From the NCBI GenBank assembly GCA_937870855.1, contig CALMWT010000039.1, positions 1 through 64,000 of the forward strand: a stretch of 64,000 nucleotides of DNA. The letters run 5' to 3'. Shown piece after piece: positions 45,889 through 55,172 of the stretch (position 1 is its first letter; the number at the start of each line of letters is the position of its first letter). Source of the stretch: an uncultured Taibaiella sp. (lineage in GTDB: Bacteria; Bacteroidota; Bacteroidia; Chitinophagales; Chitinophagaceae). The translations under genes were made by a program, and so were the position numbers. The notes under the pieces were generated by a model. It made no database searches. It had not been told where the DNA came from and saw only the letters and a list, made by a program, of their open reading frames with translations.

Positions 45889-46815
45889 CTACCATTTTTC
45901 TTCTATTGAAGCCATTATAGTTAAATAACTAACGTAGCGATCTTGGGAAATTTCCTCTCTTTCCACAGCATTTTTCACCGCACAGTCCGGCTCATTAAAG
46001 TGCAGGCAATTGTTGAATTTACATTCATTCAAAATGCTTCTCATTTCCGGGAAATAATGAGACAATTCTTCTTTCTCAATATCAATTAAACCAAACTCTT
46101 TTACACCGGGTGTATCTATGATTCTACCACCGAAAGGAAGATCGAACATCTCAGCAAAAGTAGTAGTGTGCTGTCCTTTACCACTCCACTCGCTTACCTC
46201 GGTAGTTCGCAAATTAATATCAGGAATTAACTGGTTGATAAGCGTACTTTTTCCCACACCTGAGTGCCCGCTAAACAGAGTCGTTTTTCCCTTAAGTCTT
46301 TCTTCCAGCGGCGCTACACTTGCATGTTGCAGTGCGGTAACTGCATAGACTTCGTACCCGGCTTTTGTGTACATTTCCGTCCATGCCTCAAGCTGATGCT
46401 GATGCTTCTTTTTGAGAACGTCAGTTTTGTTGATGACGATAATTGCAGGGATGTGATAGGCCTCGGCGGTTAGCAAAAAACGATCTATAAATCCTTGCGA
46501 AGTTCTCGGCGCTGCAATGGTTGCAACTACAAGAGCAAGATCAAGATTTGCCGCTACAATATGCTTTTGGTTTTTGTTGTGGGGGGAGACACGAACGATA
46601 TAATTAGTTCTGTCTTCAATTTGTTTAATGACAAGATTGTTTTCCTCACCAGGCTCTTCGTCAAACACTACAATATCGCCCACGGCAATCGGATTGGTAG
46701 AAGAAATAGCATCGTCTATTTTCAACTTCCCTTTGATGCGGGCATTTCTGAAAGTGCCTTGCGCATCCCGCACCAGATACCAACTTCCTGTAGATTTATA
46801 AATGATTCCCTGCAC
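45889..46815 (-). CDS. rsgA: Ribosome small-subunit-dependent GTPase RsgA
   Basis: 308 residues with GTG start. OB-fold N-terminus (VRDAQGTFRNARIKGKL, GDIVVFDEE), then a circularly permuted GTPase: NKTDV (G4), FSGHSGVGKSTLINQL (G1), and IDTPGVKEFGL (G3), ending in a zinc knuckle with cysteines in CKFNNCLHFNEPDC. It checks maturation of the 30S subunit. A heptamer array lies only six bases upstream of the GTG, so the usual ribosome binding position is occupied by repeat DNA. Confidence 0.95.
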   Translation of the reverse strand: MQGIIYKSTGSWYLVRDAQGTFRNARIKGKLKIDDAISSTNPIAVGDIVVFDEEPGEENNLVIKQIEDRTNYIVRVSPHNKNQKHIVAANLDLALVVATIAAPRTSQGFIDRFLLTAEAYHIPAIIVINKTDVLKKKHQHQLEAWTEMYTKAGYEVYAVTALQHASVAPLEERLKGKTTLFSGHSGVGKSTLINQLIPDINLRTTEVSEWSGKGQHTTTFAEMFDLPFGGRIIDTPGVKEFGLIDIEKEELSHYFPEMRSILNECKFNNCLHFNEPDCAVKNAVEREEISQDRYVSYLTIMASIEEKW

Positions 46816-46820
46816 CGATC

Positions 46821-46876
46821 AAAATTCAAATTCCAAATTCCAAATTCCAAATCACAAATTCCAAATCACAAATTCC
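46821..46876. repeat. Heptanucleotide tandem array in the rsgA leader
   Basis: Eight seven-base units on the plus strand: AAAATTC, then AAATTCC three times, AAATCAC, AAATTCC, AAATCAC, AAATTCC. The register is perfect. Lies between the ABC permease gene and rsgA, both minus, so it is transcribed into the rsgA leader if they share a message. Confidence 0.9.
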
Positions 46877-46893
46877 AATGACGACAATAAAAA

Positions 46894-48135
46894 CTATTCG
46901 TAACGCAATGCCACAATCGGATCAAGCCTGGATGCTTTCATAGCAGGATAGATACCAGAAAGAACGCCGACAATTGCACATAAACTTACGCCCACTCCCA
47001 TCCATAACCAGGGAATAATAAAACCTGTATCAAAAACAAGGCTCAGTGCATTTCCAGTAAGAATACCAGCAATAATACCGATGCCGCCACCAAAGAGACT
47101 AATGAGTACTGCCTCTGTAAGAAATTGCTGCTGTATGGTAGATGAGCGTGCGCCAAGCGCTTTACTGATTCCAATTTCGCGGGTGCGTTCTGCCACAGAT
47201 ACCAGCATGATGTTCATTAAACCAATAACGGAGCCAAGCAACGTGATGATACCAATTACAAGTGCAGCCCAGCCTATGTAGTTTACAATGTCAAGTAATG
47301 ACTCAGCAAGCGTATCATTCTGATTAATGGAAAAGTTGCTTTCAGATTCGAGCGGAAGCTTTCGGATAATCCTAAAAATTCCCTCGGCTTCTTCTGCGGC
47401 AAACTTCTTTTTGTTTACGTCATCTACCATCACACTGATTGTGTAGCTGCGACTTCCACCATACACACTGCGCACATTGGCTATGGGCAGCAGCACAGTA
47501 TTGTCGGCATTCATAAACATGCTTCCACCCTTCGATTCAGATATTCCTACCACCCGATATTTTATATCGCCGATAGACACAACAGTGCCGAGCGCCTTTT
47601 TATATTTCGTTTTGAAAAGCTTTTTTGCAACACCATTTCCCAGTATGCAGACGTAACCGCCTGAATACAATTCATAGTCGGAAAAATTTCTTCCTGCATC
47701 AAGTTTTGTATCGGTGAGTTTGAGATAATTTTCATCAATGCCAACCGTTCTGATGTTGGGATTTGTTTTTAAGGAACCATGCTTTACAGTTGCAATCATA
47801 GCTCCTGAAACAGAAATACCGATAGTGGATGGAAAAGTAAAACGCTCTTTAAATTCCTTTGCCTCTTCGTACTTTATATTTTTCACTTCTGTGGAAGAAA
47901 TGCTCACACCACCCGATCTTCTTTTCTTCTTTACAACTTCATTTGTGATTTGAAAAGAGTTAGCACCCAGACTGCTAAAATTGCTGTTTACACTCGCTTT
48001 CAAAACTTCTATGCAAGTAAGAATTCCTATCAGTGCCCACAAGCCCAGACCAATGATGGAGATGGTAAGAATGGAGCGTAGCCGATTGTTACGAAGCGCA
48101 CGAAAAGCAAGTGTAAGATTGAAAAATAGTTGCAT
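46894..48135 (-). CDS. MacB/FtsX-type ABC transporter permease
   Basis: 413 residues: N-terminal membrane helix ([19 protein letters not shown]), a large periplasmic MacB-like domain (~45-270), then three C-terminal helices. The segment [20 protein letters not shown] is the FtsX-family coupling region, and [10 protein letters not shown] is the typical C-terminus. It would work with a separate ATPase, which is not adjacent, in extrusion of a lipoprotein, peptide or toxin. Gene order suggests possible read-through from the DUF4421 gene 47 bases upstream. Confidence 0.9.
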   Translation of the reverse strand: MQLFFNLTLAFRALRNNRLRSILTISIIGLGLWALIGILTCIEVLKASVNSNFSSLGANSFQITNEVVKKKRRSGGVSISSTEVKNIKYEEAKEFKERFTFPSTIGISVSGAMIATVKHGSLKTNPNIRTVGIDENYLKLTDTKLDAGRNFSDYELYSGGYVCILGNGVAKKLFKTKYKKALGTVVSIGDIKYRVVGISESKGGSMFMNADNTVLLPIANVRSVYGGSRSYTISVMVDDVNKKKFAAEEAEGIFRIIRKLPLESESNFSINQNDTLAESLLDIVNYIGWAALVIGIITLLGSVIGLMNIMLVSVAERTREIGISKALGARSSTIQQQFLTEAVLISLFGGGIGIIAGILTGNALSLVFDTGFIIPWLWMGVGVSLCAIVGVLSGIYPAMKASRLDPIVALRYE

Positions 48136-48182
48136 TGCCTGCCGCCAAAGTTAGCAGAAATGAGGAAGGAGATTTGATGCCA

Positions 48183-49199
48183 TTATTTTTTTCTGAGCGT
48201 GATGCGGCGGGCGACAACAATGCGATAAATTCCATTTTCAGTTTGTTGCCAGAGATCGGCATTATTGAGGCGTGCAAAGTTTCTGTTCGCAAAATTCACG
48301 TAGTACACACCGGCATACCATTTTTCGGAATTGTAACCAGCCGCCGCACGAGCTGTTCCGTTGAGATGCAACCCAAATGACGATTCAGATGTTCCGGTTG
48401 TGTTTTCACTGAAACTGGTATTATTCCCACCTATTCCCAGTGTAAGTGCCAACGTAGCAAACCAATGCTCTCTATACACAAAAGTGTGGGCATAACCACC
48501 ATTGACCCCAACGCTTGAAATGCTCGTTTTATCAAAAAGAATCGGAGATGCTCCAGGAGCGGTAAACTCTGGCGGAAGAATTGCCGAATCACCTTTTACG
48601 CGTGTATGATTTAGATTAATGCCTACCAGAAACGAACCTGCACTTTTGCGCTGCCATTCATTTTGCACAAAAGAAGCGCGGTAAGAAAATCGCTTATCGT
48701 TGAAGATGTATTGCCCGTTAAGACTGTAGAACTGGCTTTCCATATCGGGTCGTAAAGCATAAGGAGCAACCACCGGACGGGAAGAAATTAAGTCATTATC
48801 GCTCAGGTAATGTCCTTTATACACTTTTGCAAGTACGTCAATCGCAAACGTTGGTCGGTAAATATAACTTGCGAGATCAAGCCCTTTGGTTTTGCCATAC
48901 ACATCATCGTCATTATTGAGTAGCGGAATACCGAATGTAATATTCAACCCGAAAGACCCATAGTTAAAACCAAGACCTACTCCGGTAATATCGTTGGGAG
49001 AATATTCGGCTTCATGCTTTTTTCCTTTCTGCCCTATTTGGTAATCGTTGATCTTTCTGGAGCCTAATAAACGCAGCACTAAAGTGTGGGAATAATTAGA
49101 AATGTAGGTGTCATCAGTAGGCGGAGTTATTTCATCCTGGGCTATAGCGATGAACGGTAAGAAAAAGAATATTACGAAAAAGCGGATTGCCTGAATCAT
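48183..49199 (-). CDS. DUF4421 family protein (predicted outer-membrane beta-barrel)
   Basis: 338 residues with a signal peptide (about 1-20, ending AIAQ). The mature protein opens with DTYISNYSHTLVLRLLGSRK and has many alternating aromatic strands (GVGLGFNYGSFGLNITFGIP, FAIDVLAKVYKGHYL), the DUF4421 pattern. Such proteins are thought to be small outer-membrane barrels or lipid-binding; function unknown. Upstream of the permease by 47 bases. Confidence 0.85.
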   Translation of the reverse strand: MIQAIRFFVIFFFLPFIAIAQDEITPPTDDTYISNYSHTLVLRLLGSRKINDYQIGQKGKKHEAEYSPNDITGVGLGFNYGSFGLNITFGIPLLNNDDDVYGKTKGLDLASYIYRPTFAIDVLAKVYKGHYLSDNDLISSRPVVAPYALRPDMESQFYSLNGQYIFNDKRFSYRASFVQNEWQRKSAGSFLVGINLNHTRVKGDSAILPPEFTAPGASPILFDKTSISSVGVNGGYAHTFVYREHWFATLALTLGIGGNNTSFSENTTGTSESSFGLHLNGTARAAAGYNSEKWYAGVYYVNFANRNFARLNNADLWQQTENGIYRIVVARRITLRKK

Positions 49200-49270
49200 A
49201 AAATTCTATTATTAAAAAATCAAGCCGTGTCTTTCAGCTATTTCTAATAACGTCATTTCATCAGCGCTAC

Positions 49271-50662
49271 TTATTTGTTAGAGGCAAGTTGCCAACGGGA
49301 AAAATTACTGCAAGAAGCGTACTTAGGGTCTATTCTAATGTAGTAGTTAGGAAGCCTGTTCATTAACCACTCTTCTGTTTTTTTAGCCTGCTTTTGCTGC
49401 AAAGCTACCTGTTGTATTTTGCTGTAATCGTCTTTAAGATTTGCCTTGTGCGGCTCAGTTCTCGATTTCAAATAAACAATACGAAGCGAACGCTCACCAC
49501 GGTCTGTATTGAATAATTGCGGTTGAGAAAATGAACCCACTTTCATCGTATCAATCATTAGCACCATCGCTGGGTCAAGGCGGTCAATTTCCAATTGTGC
49601 AGTGCCGGTTTGAGGATCAATGACCATACCGCCCGTATTTTTTGCAGCTTCATCGGTTGAAAATTTTCCTACCGCTTCAGGAAAAGTGAACTTGCCTGCA
49701 ATAAGCAATGCGCGAACGCTATCCAACTTTTCTGATGCAAGTTTAAAATCTGCCGAAGTTCTTTCCGGACGAATAAGAATATGGCGCACGTCTGCAACCT
49801 CTCCTTTGCGCTGTATCATTTGAATAATGTGATAGCCAAACTGTGTTTTCACGAGCGGCGACACTTCTCCATTTTGCAGTTTGAAGGCTGCGGCCACAAA
49901 TTCAGGGGCCCAGCCACCACCAGTACGGTTTATGTCGTTGTATCTTCCACCATTATCACGGCTGCCGGGGTCGTCGCTATAAAGTCCTGCGAGGGTTTCA
50001 AAGCTTTTCCCCTCCACTACCACCTGATTGCGAATATCTTCAAGCTTCTTTTTTGCATATTCATCCAACTCTGCGCTAACGGGAGGATCAATCACTATTT
50101 GTCCCACTTCTACCGATGCAGGAAAAAACGGCAAACTGTCAACAGGAATTTTATTGTAAAACTGCTGCACTTCGCTCGGAGTAATTTTTACGTTCTCCAA
50201 TATTTTCTGTTGCATCTTTTCAGCCATCAACTGCTCCTTAAAAAGTTCGCGGTTTTCTTCCTTTAACTGATAGATTGTCTTACCCGCAATTTCTTCCAAC
50301 TTTTCTTTAGAACCGTACTGTCTTATGAAGGTGCGAATGCGATTTTCAATTGTTCCTTCCACATCTTCATCCGACACCAATAAACTATCACGATCAGCCT
50401 GCTCTACCAACAATTTTTGGATAACCATCTGTTGTAGCAAATAGCATTTTACGGTATCACTTATTCCAGGATCCTGAGCTTTCATGGTGCTAAACTGCAC
50501 ATCAAGATCGGACTGCAATACAATTCTGTTTTTTCCTACCACCGCCATTATTTTATCTGCCGTTCCCAAAATATCCTGCGCCTTAGCAAATGGAGATATG
50601 GCAAATAAACAAACGAGCAAAAAACCAATTTTATTGGGCAATGGAAACTTTGAAAAATTCAT
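49271..50662 (-). CDS. SurA-like periplasmic peptidyl-prolyl isomerase
   Basis: About 463 residues from the ATG at 50660-50662, which starts the signal peptide (NKIGFLLVCLFAISPFAKAQ inside); an earlier in-frame start at 50686 is less likely. A SurA N-terminal domain (DKIMAVVGKNRIVLQSDLD) is followed by two parvulin domains: VEVGQIVIDPP ... GGGWAPEF ... TQFGYHIIQMI and VRHILIRPER ... TGGMVIDPQTG. Helps outer-membrane proteins fold. Paired with the TPR gene upstream, 79 bases away. Confidence 0.93.
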   Translation of the reverse strand: MNFSKFPLPNKIGFLLVCLFAISPFAKAQDILGTADKIMAVVGKNRIVLQSDLDVQFSTMKAQDPGISDTVKCYLLQQMVIQKLLVEQADRDSLLVSDEDVEGTIENRIRTFIRQYGSKEKLEEIAGKTIYQLKEENRELFKEQLMAEKMQQKILENVKITPSEVQQFYNKIPVDSLPFFPASVEVGQIVIDPPVSAELDEYAKKKLEDIRNQVVVEGKSFETLAGLYSDDPGSRDNGGRYNDINRTGGGWAPEFVAAAFKLQNGEVSPLVKTQFGYHIIQMIQRKGEVADVRHILIRPERTSADFKLASEKLDSVRALLIAGKFTFPEAVGKFSTDEAAKNTGGMVIDPQTGTAQLEIDRLDPAMVLMIDTMKVGSFSQPQLFNTDRGERSLRIVYLKSRTEPHKANLKDDYSKIQQVALQQKQAKKTEEWLMNRLPNYYIRIDPKYASCSNFSRWQLASNK

Positions 50663-50683
50663 AACTGAATGATGAGATGATGG

Positions 50684-50691
50684 CAAAACTA
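50684..50691 (-). promoter_or_regulatory. Candidate -7 element for the surA-like gene
   Basis: On the minus strand TAGTTTTG matches TAnnTTTG, about 22 bases before the chosen start. No clear -33 TTTG at the right distance. Confidence 0.3.
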
Positions 50692-50741
50692 TGCTTAATT
50701 GAATGTGATAGGCGACGCAATAAATATTTTAACGTTATGGC

Positions 50742-51836
50742 TTAACCCTTCTTTTTCTTCAGGAAAAGGCTACGCAAATCTTTAGTGTTGTAAAATTCGG
50801 CTGCTAATGGTTTGTACTGATTGCCACGCACCCAGCTTTCAAATTCAGGAATGGCCTGCTCATGAAACTTAGTCCATGCTTGGTAAGTGTTTGCATTTTC
50901 TGCCATACCGAACAACCATTGATTGTAAGCATCAAACTCGCCTTCCCGCAGCATTTTATCGTGATAACTAAATAATGAAAACGGGTATTTACCGGCAAAG
51001 CTATTGTTCCAATCCATAGCGAAGCGAGTGCGCAACATGATGAGATTTTCAGTAGTAATGCCATCTGAAACTACGGGCGCAAGTGGCAACATTACCTGCA
51101 TCACTGCGGCTTCAAAACTGGTTTCTTCGCCGCTGGTAATATCAGAACCATATTTAGGAACTATGGTAGCATTGGTAGTGGTAAATATTTTTTGATAGGC
51201 TTGTATCATTAGCTTTCGCACTTCCGTGCTGCGGCCAGTGTGGCGCTCAAGGTTAGAAAATATTTCTCCATAAATGACAGTCCATATTGGCCGGTTAGTG
51301 CTTTGATAAAAACGTGCAGCATCGTAGTAGTTCAGGTGGTAAATCGGATCTCTTTCTATTCCCTGAAGCACTGCATCTAAAGCATATTCCGCATCGTTGT
51401 TCAATTCATAATAGCGCCCAAGCTCCCGATAAAGAATGCCGGAATTCGGATAAGCTTTCAGTCCTTTTTCCGTGATGTTTTTTGCCTTCTTTTTTTCATT
51501 TTGCCCAAACAATGCAGTAGCTGCAATCTGATAAGTTAGTTCATCTGCCTGATCGTTTTTAATAAGTGGGTCAACAGTTTTATAAGCTGCCTCATAACTT
51601 TTGCCAAGATTAAGTGCCTGGGCAAGATCGCGGTGCAGCAACGGAATTTTTGGCGCTAATTGTATTGCCTGTCGTAAAAGTGTAACGGACTGATTTATTG
51701 CTCCCCTCGACAACTGTTCTTTTGCTTGCTTGTATAATTGCTCCACTTCGGGAGATGGCCAGCTAATGTTAGTTTGGGTAAATGCGTTTGTAGAAAAAAA
51801 GATAACTGCTACTAATAATGAAAATCGCCTCAACAT
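50742..51836 (-). CDS. Secreted TPR-repeat protein
   Basis: About 364 residues from the ATG at 51834-51836; an upstream in-frame TTG is less likely. Signal peptide (LRRFSLLVAVIFFSTNAFTQ) then tetratricopeptide units around residues 30-170 (QLYKQAKEQLSRGAINQSVTLLRQAI; GILYRELGRYYELNNDAEYALDAVL). The C-terminal ~190 residues show no named domain. TPR proteins scaffold protein complexes in the periplasm; partners unknown, though the SurA-like gene next door suggests envelope biogenesis. Confidence 0.85.
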   Translation of the reverse strand: MLRRFSLLVAVIFFSTNAFTQTNISWPSPEVEQLYKQAKEQLSRGAINQSVTLLRQAIQLAPKIPLLHRDLAQALNLGKSYEAAYKTVDPLIKNDQADELTYQIAATALFGQNEKKKAKNITEKGLKAYPNSGILYRELGRYYELNNDAEYALDAVLQGIERDPIYHLNYYDAARFYQSTNRPIWTVIYGEIFSNLERHTGRSTEVRKLMIQAYQKIFTTTNATIVPKYGSDITSGEETSFEAAVMQVMLPLAPVVSDGITTENLIMLRTRFAMDWNNSFAGKYPFSLFSYHDKMLREGEFDAYNQWLFGMAENANTYQAWTKFHEQAIPEFESWVRGNQYKPLAAEFYNTKDLRSLFLKKKKG

Positions 51837-51942
51837 AATGGGGCGCAAAATATCGAAAAATATGGCTCAAAGCCGCATTAACTCTTTTGTAGTGTGGAGA
51901 ATATCACAACCCAATTAACATTTTCTTGGTAGTGCCAGGTTC

Positions 51943-51970
51943 TTTGGAAAATAATTTTCCCTTTACTTTG
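51943..51970 (+). promoter_or_regulatory. Promoter of the small protein / SulP / carbonic anhydrase operon
   Basis: TTTG at 51943-51946, 17 bases, then TACTTTG at 51964-51970 (one base shorter than TAnnTTTG). It ends five bases before the GTG at 51976, so transcription would begin at or next to the start codon. Confidence 0.5.
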
Positions 51971-51975
51971 CCACA

Positions 51976-52290
51976 GTGAAAAAGTGGATCGCCTATATTT
52001 TTATCGCCATTTTCTCTTTGCAGGTTATACCTATAAAGGAAATAGGGAAGATATTGTATAAAGGGCAGATCACTGAAGAAGAAGTACATGGATACAGTGG
52101 ACCAGCAAAGGGTGATGATAATTCAAAGCTCAAAAAAGAGGGCGACCCGCTGCTTCATCAAAACGTAAATTTTCAAGACCAGGCTCGTGCAGCTTTCTTA
52201 ACGCACAAAATCATTACTGCCATTCACAGGTCAGAACACATTCCGGATTTCCACGTCGCGGACATAATTACTCCCCCTCCCAACTGCTAA
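51976..52290 (+). CDS. Small membrane-anchored or secreted protein of unknown function
   Basis: 104 residues from a GTG. The N-terminus KKWIAYIFIAIFSLQVIPI is a signal peptide or anchor; the remainder is charged (EEEVHGYSGPAKGDDNSKL) and ends ADIITPPPNC. The anchor fixes the start, and no ATG fits. It precedes the SulP gene by 89 bases and is likely co-transcribed, which suggests a role tied to anion transport. Family not recognised. The promoter position would make the message nearly leaderless. Confidence 0.6.
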   Translation: MKKWIAYIFIAIFSLQVIPIKEIGKILYKGQITEEEVHGYSGPAKGDDNSKLKKEGDPLLHQNVNFQDQARAAFLTHKIITAIHRSEHIPDFHVADIITPPPNC

Positions 52291-52379
52291 TAGCATTTCC
52301 TTAAGTTTTGATTACTGCTTCGCATTTCCCATTGCGTCGCAAATTCTACTTTACATTACAAATTTGTCATTCAATTTTT

Positions 52380-54071
52380 ATGAAGCAAGGATCTTCACTA
52401 TTTGGCCATTTAAGAAAAGATCTGGTATCTGGGCTTGTTGTTTTTCTTATTGCTCTTCCTTTATGCCTTGGTATTGCTCAAGCCTCTAATGCGCCGCTGT
52501 TTTCAGGTATTGTGGCGGGAGTAATCGGCGGTATCGTTATCGGTATGCTCAGCGGATCTCATGTAAGTGTTGCCGGCCCGGCTGCAGGTCTTACAGCTAT
52601 TGTGCTTACTGCATTAGGTGATCTGGGCGCTTTCGATATTTTTCTGTGCTCCGTAATTGTTGCCGGTGGCATTCAACTTTTATTGGGTTTCGCCAGAGCC
52701 GGAAGTATTGCCAATTATTTTCCTTCTTCGGTAATTGAAGGAATGCTGGCAGGTATCGGTCTTACCATTATTATCAAACAAATACCCGAAGCTTTAGGAT
52801 ACGATCCTAATAATGGGCAGAGTCCTGCTGCGGAAGATGGATTTTCGTTTAGCTACTTTACAGATGCTCTTCAGCATATTGAAATGGGCGCTGTGGTAAT
52901 AGCATTTGTAGGGTTTAGCATTTTGATACTTTGGCAAACCAAAGCGTTTAAAAAATTAGGACTTATTCCGAGTGGCTTGCTGGTGGTATTGATAGGAACA
53001 TTGATCAATGAAATGTTTCGCTCAAATGGCTCTTCACTTTTTCTTGCTGAAACGCATCTTGTAAACCTTCCGGTTGCATCTAATCCTGAAGAATTTGTAG
53101 ATCAGTTTACGGTTCCTAATCTGCAAGGCTTTCTAAATCCAAAAGTTTGGATGACGGGTGTAGTGATTGCAATAGTTGCCTCAATAGAAACGCTTTTGTG
53201 TATAGAGGCTACTGACAAACTCGATCCTTTGAAAAGATACACACCTACAAACCGGGAACTTAAGGCACAAGGTCTGGCAAATATGTTTAGCGGTTTCCTT
53301 GGTGGCCTGCCAATGACGAGCGTAATTGTTCGTTCATCTGCCAACATAAATGCCGGAGCAAAAACAAAGCTATCCACCATTTTTCATGGTGTGCTTTTAT
53401 TAGTATGCGTGGCTACCATCCCTATGCTTTTAAACAAAATTCCAAAAGCAACATTGGCTGTCATTCTGATATTTACCGGCTACAAACTATGCAATCCGAA
53501 AGTGTTTAAGCACATGTGGAAAGAAGGTGGTGTTACCCAGTTCATTCCATTTTTAGCTACCACTGTTGCAGTTGTTTCGCTCGATCTGTTGAAGGGTGTG
53601 GGTATTGGTTTGCTCATTAGCATCTTCTACATTTTGCGTCACAATATGCGCATTCCGTATTTCTACAGCCGCAACACTTATAGCAATGGCGAACTGATAA
53701 AACTGACACTGGCGCAAGAGGTTTCGTTTTTGAATAAAGCAACTATTAAAAACACACTCGAAAACCTACCAGAAGGTAGCAGCGTAATCATTGATGCCAC
53801 ACAAACTGGGTACATAGACTTTGATGTTCTTGACCTAATCAGAGAATTCCATAAAACCAAAGCGCCGGAAAAGAACATAAAAATGTCGCTGATAGGCTTT
53901 AAAGATGTTTACAAAATTCCATACACGGATGACGAAAAAGAAATCGCGTCTCCTTTTATAGGCAAGCCGGAACCAAAAGAACATACATCGGGCGACTACA
54001 AAGAGCTTCTGAAACACTTGACTCACGATAGTGACGATAAGGGGAGCGTGACCAAAACAAAAACTAATTAA
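52380..54071 (+). CDS. SulP/SLC26-family anion transporter with STAS domain
   Basis: About 563 residues from the ATG at 52380; an in-frame start at 52308 adds a leader with no matching membrane signal. Around twelve to fourteen membrane helices: LVSGLVVFLIALPLCLGIAQASNAPLFSGIVAG is the SulP opening motif, and GFLGGLPMTSVIVRSSANINAGAKTK the central motif. A C-terminal STAS domain lies around 440-540 (GSSVIIDATQTGYIDFDVLD). It likely imports bicarbonate or another anion, since a carbonic anhydrase gene follows after 23 bases. Confidence 0.92.
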   Translation: MKQGSSLFGHLRKDLVSGLVVFLIALPLCLGIAQASNAPLFSGIVAGVIGGIVIGMLSGSHVSVAGPAAGLTAIVLTALGDLGAFDIFLCSVIVAGGIQLLLGFARAGSIANYFPSSVIEGMLAGIGLTIIIKQIPEALGYDPNNGQSPAAEDGFSFSYFTDALQHIEMGAVVIAFVGFSILILWQTKAFKKLGLIPSGLLVVLIGTLINEMFRSNGSSLFLAETHLVNLPVASNPEEFVDQFTVPNLQGFLNPKVWMTGVVIAIVASIETLLCIEATDKLDPLKRYTPTNRELKAQGLANMFSGFLGGLPMTSVIVRSSANINAGAKTKLSTIFHGVLLLVCVATIPMLLNKIPKATLAVILIFTGYKLCNPKVFKHMWKEGGVTQFIPFLATTVAVVSLDLLKGVGIGLLISIFYILRHNMRIPYFYSRNTYSNGELIKLTLAQEVSFLNKATIKNTLENLPEGSSVIIDATQTGYIDFDVLDLIREFHKTKAPEKNIKMSLIGFKDVYKIPYTDDEKEIASPFIGKPEPKEHTSGDYKELLKHLTHDSDDKGSVTKTKTN

Positions 54072-54094
54072 TCCACTTAATAAAATTTACAACC

Positions 54095-54775
54095 ATGGGC
54101 ATACACGTGCATGATTCAATCTCAAAAGACATTACCCCTCAAGATGCTTTACAACGTTTAAAAGAGGGAAATTTTCGCTTCGTTAGCAATTTGAAGATGA
54201 ACCGCAATTTGCTGGAGCAGGTAAATGAAACTAAAGACGGACAGTGGCCATTTGCAGCCATTCTCAGTTGTATGGACAGCCGCACCTCTGCTGAACTATT
54301 GTTCGATCAGGGACTCGGTGATATTTTCAGTATCCGCATTGCAGGCAATATTATTTCTCCGGGTATTCTTGGAAGTCTCGAATTTGCAACGGCCGTTGCG
54401 GGTTCCAAATTGATTTTGGTATTGGGACATACTGGTTGTGGGGCAATAAAAGGAGCCTGCGATGATGTACAACTTGGTCATCTTACTTCTTTGCTGCAAA
54501 AAATAAAACCTGCAGTACAAAGCGAGGACACTATAAAAAATAACCGGTCGAGCAAGAATGCTGAGTTTGTAGATGCTGTTGCCAAACTAAATGTTCATAA
54601 CAGCGTAAACCAAATAGTAAATCATAGCGAGACAATCAGAAACCTTGTGGCAGAAGGAAAGGTTGCAATAGTACCTGCAATGTATGATGTGGCAACCGGC
54701 CACGTAACTTTTTATGATGAAGACATTTTTCTGGAAGAACATCAGGAAAAAGCTACGACACTCGCAGCCGACTAA
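54095..54775 (+). CDS. Beta-class carbonic anhydrase
   Basis: 226 residues. Zinc ligands Cys59 (ILSCMDSRTSAEL, with Asp61-Arg63 dyad), His112 and Cys115 (LVLGHTGCGAIKGA) are all in place. Interconverts carbon dioxide and bicarbonate. Pairing with a SulP transporter points to bicarbonate supply for carboxylation, or pH control. A terminator follows. Confidence 0.95.
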   Translation: MGIHVHDSISKDITPQDALQRLKEGNFRFVSNLKMNRNLLEQVNETKDGQWPFAAILSCMDSRTSAELLFDQGLGDIFSIRIAGNIISPGILGSLEFATAVAGSKLILVLGHTGCGAIKGACDDVQLGHLTSLLQKIKPAVQSEDTIKNNRSSKNAEFVDAVAKLNVHNSVNQIVNHSETIRNLVAEGKVAIVPAMYDVATGHVTFYDEDIFLEEHQEKATTLAAD

Positions 54776-54824
54776 ACCTCGGCTGTCCCCTGCCATCATG
54801 AAGATTTACGTGTTCATAGGGGGA

Positions 54825-54864
54825 ACACAAAACGGGCTGCTCTTTTGGGCAGCCTTCTTTGTGT
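54825..54864 (+). terminator. Rho-independent terminator after carbonic anhydrase
   Basis: ACACAAA pairs with TTTGTGT outside an inner GGCTGC/GCAGCC stem with TCTTTTGG loop, the inner stem being followed by TTCTTT. It lies 50 bases past the stop. Confidence 0.75.
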
Positions 54865-54880
54865 GGTATGATTTTCAAAA
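54862..54880. repeat. 19-bp direct repeat, left copy
   Basis: TGTGGTATGATTTTCAAAA, identical to 56159-56177. It begins within the terminator of the carbonic anhydrase gene and marks the left border of the inserted-looking CrtA-like segment. Confidence 0.85.
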
Positions 54881-54895
54881 AAGGGTTTGCAATGG

Positions 54896-55172
54896 TTATC
54901 GCTGTTGTGTGTAGTTTATCTTGTATTTAAATTCAGCCACTTTCCAGTTCCAAAGTTTTAAAGTCGGTTTTGCTTGTAAATTATCTGCGACTTCTTTAAT
55001 TGTCAATTCATCAGTAAAGGAACTAATGAATTTTGCCCAATAATTATCTTTAGAATCATTTAAGAGAAAGTAAAATCCTGCATCGCCGAAACGCTTATTG
55101 TTGTCCGCTTAGTATTACCCATTGTTGAGTAAACCAATCTTGAAATTTTTGCATTGTATATGCCAAATTCAT
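54896..55172 (-). pseudogene. Frameshifted small gene downstream of the CrtA-like gene
   Basis: An ATG overlaps the CrtA-like stop in ATGA (55169-55172) and encodes MNLAYTMQKFQDWFTQQW, but the frame stops at 55095 after 25 residues. A different frame then reads on through NKRFGDAGFYFLLNDSKDNY and WAKFISSFTDELTIKEVADN to a stop at 54896. Joined with a one-base shift near 55100 the product would be about 90 residues. Family not recognised. Either a decaying gene or a sequencing error. Confidence 0.55.

Noticed and set aside
46821-46876. Heptamer array as a CRISPR array
   Set aside because: Units are seven bases with no spacers of 25-40 bases and there are no cas genes.
54885-54920. Integron attC-like sequence at the left end of the CrtA-like segment
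   Set aside because: GTTATCGCTGTTGTGTG looks suggestive but does not match the GTTRRRY / RYYYAAC core pair, and no integrase is present.
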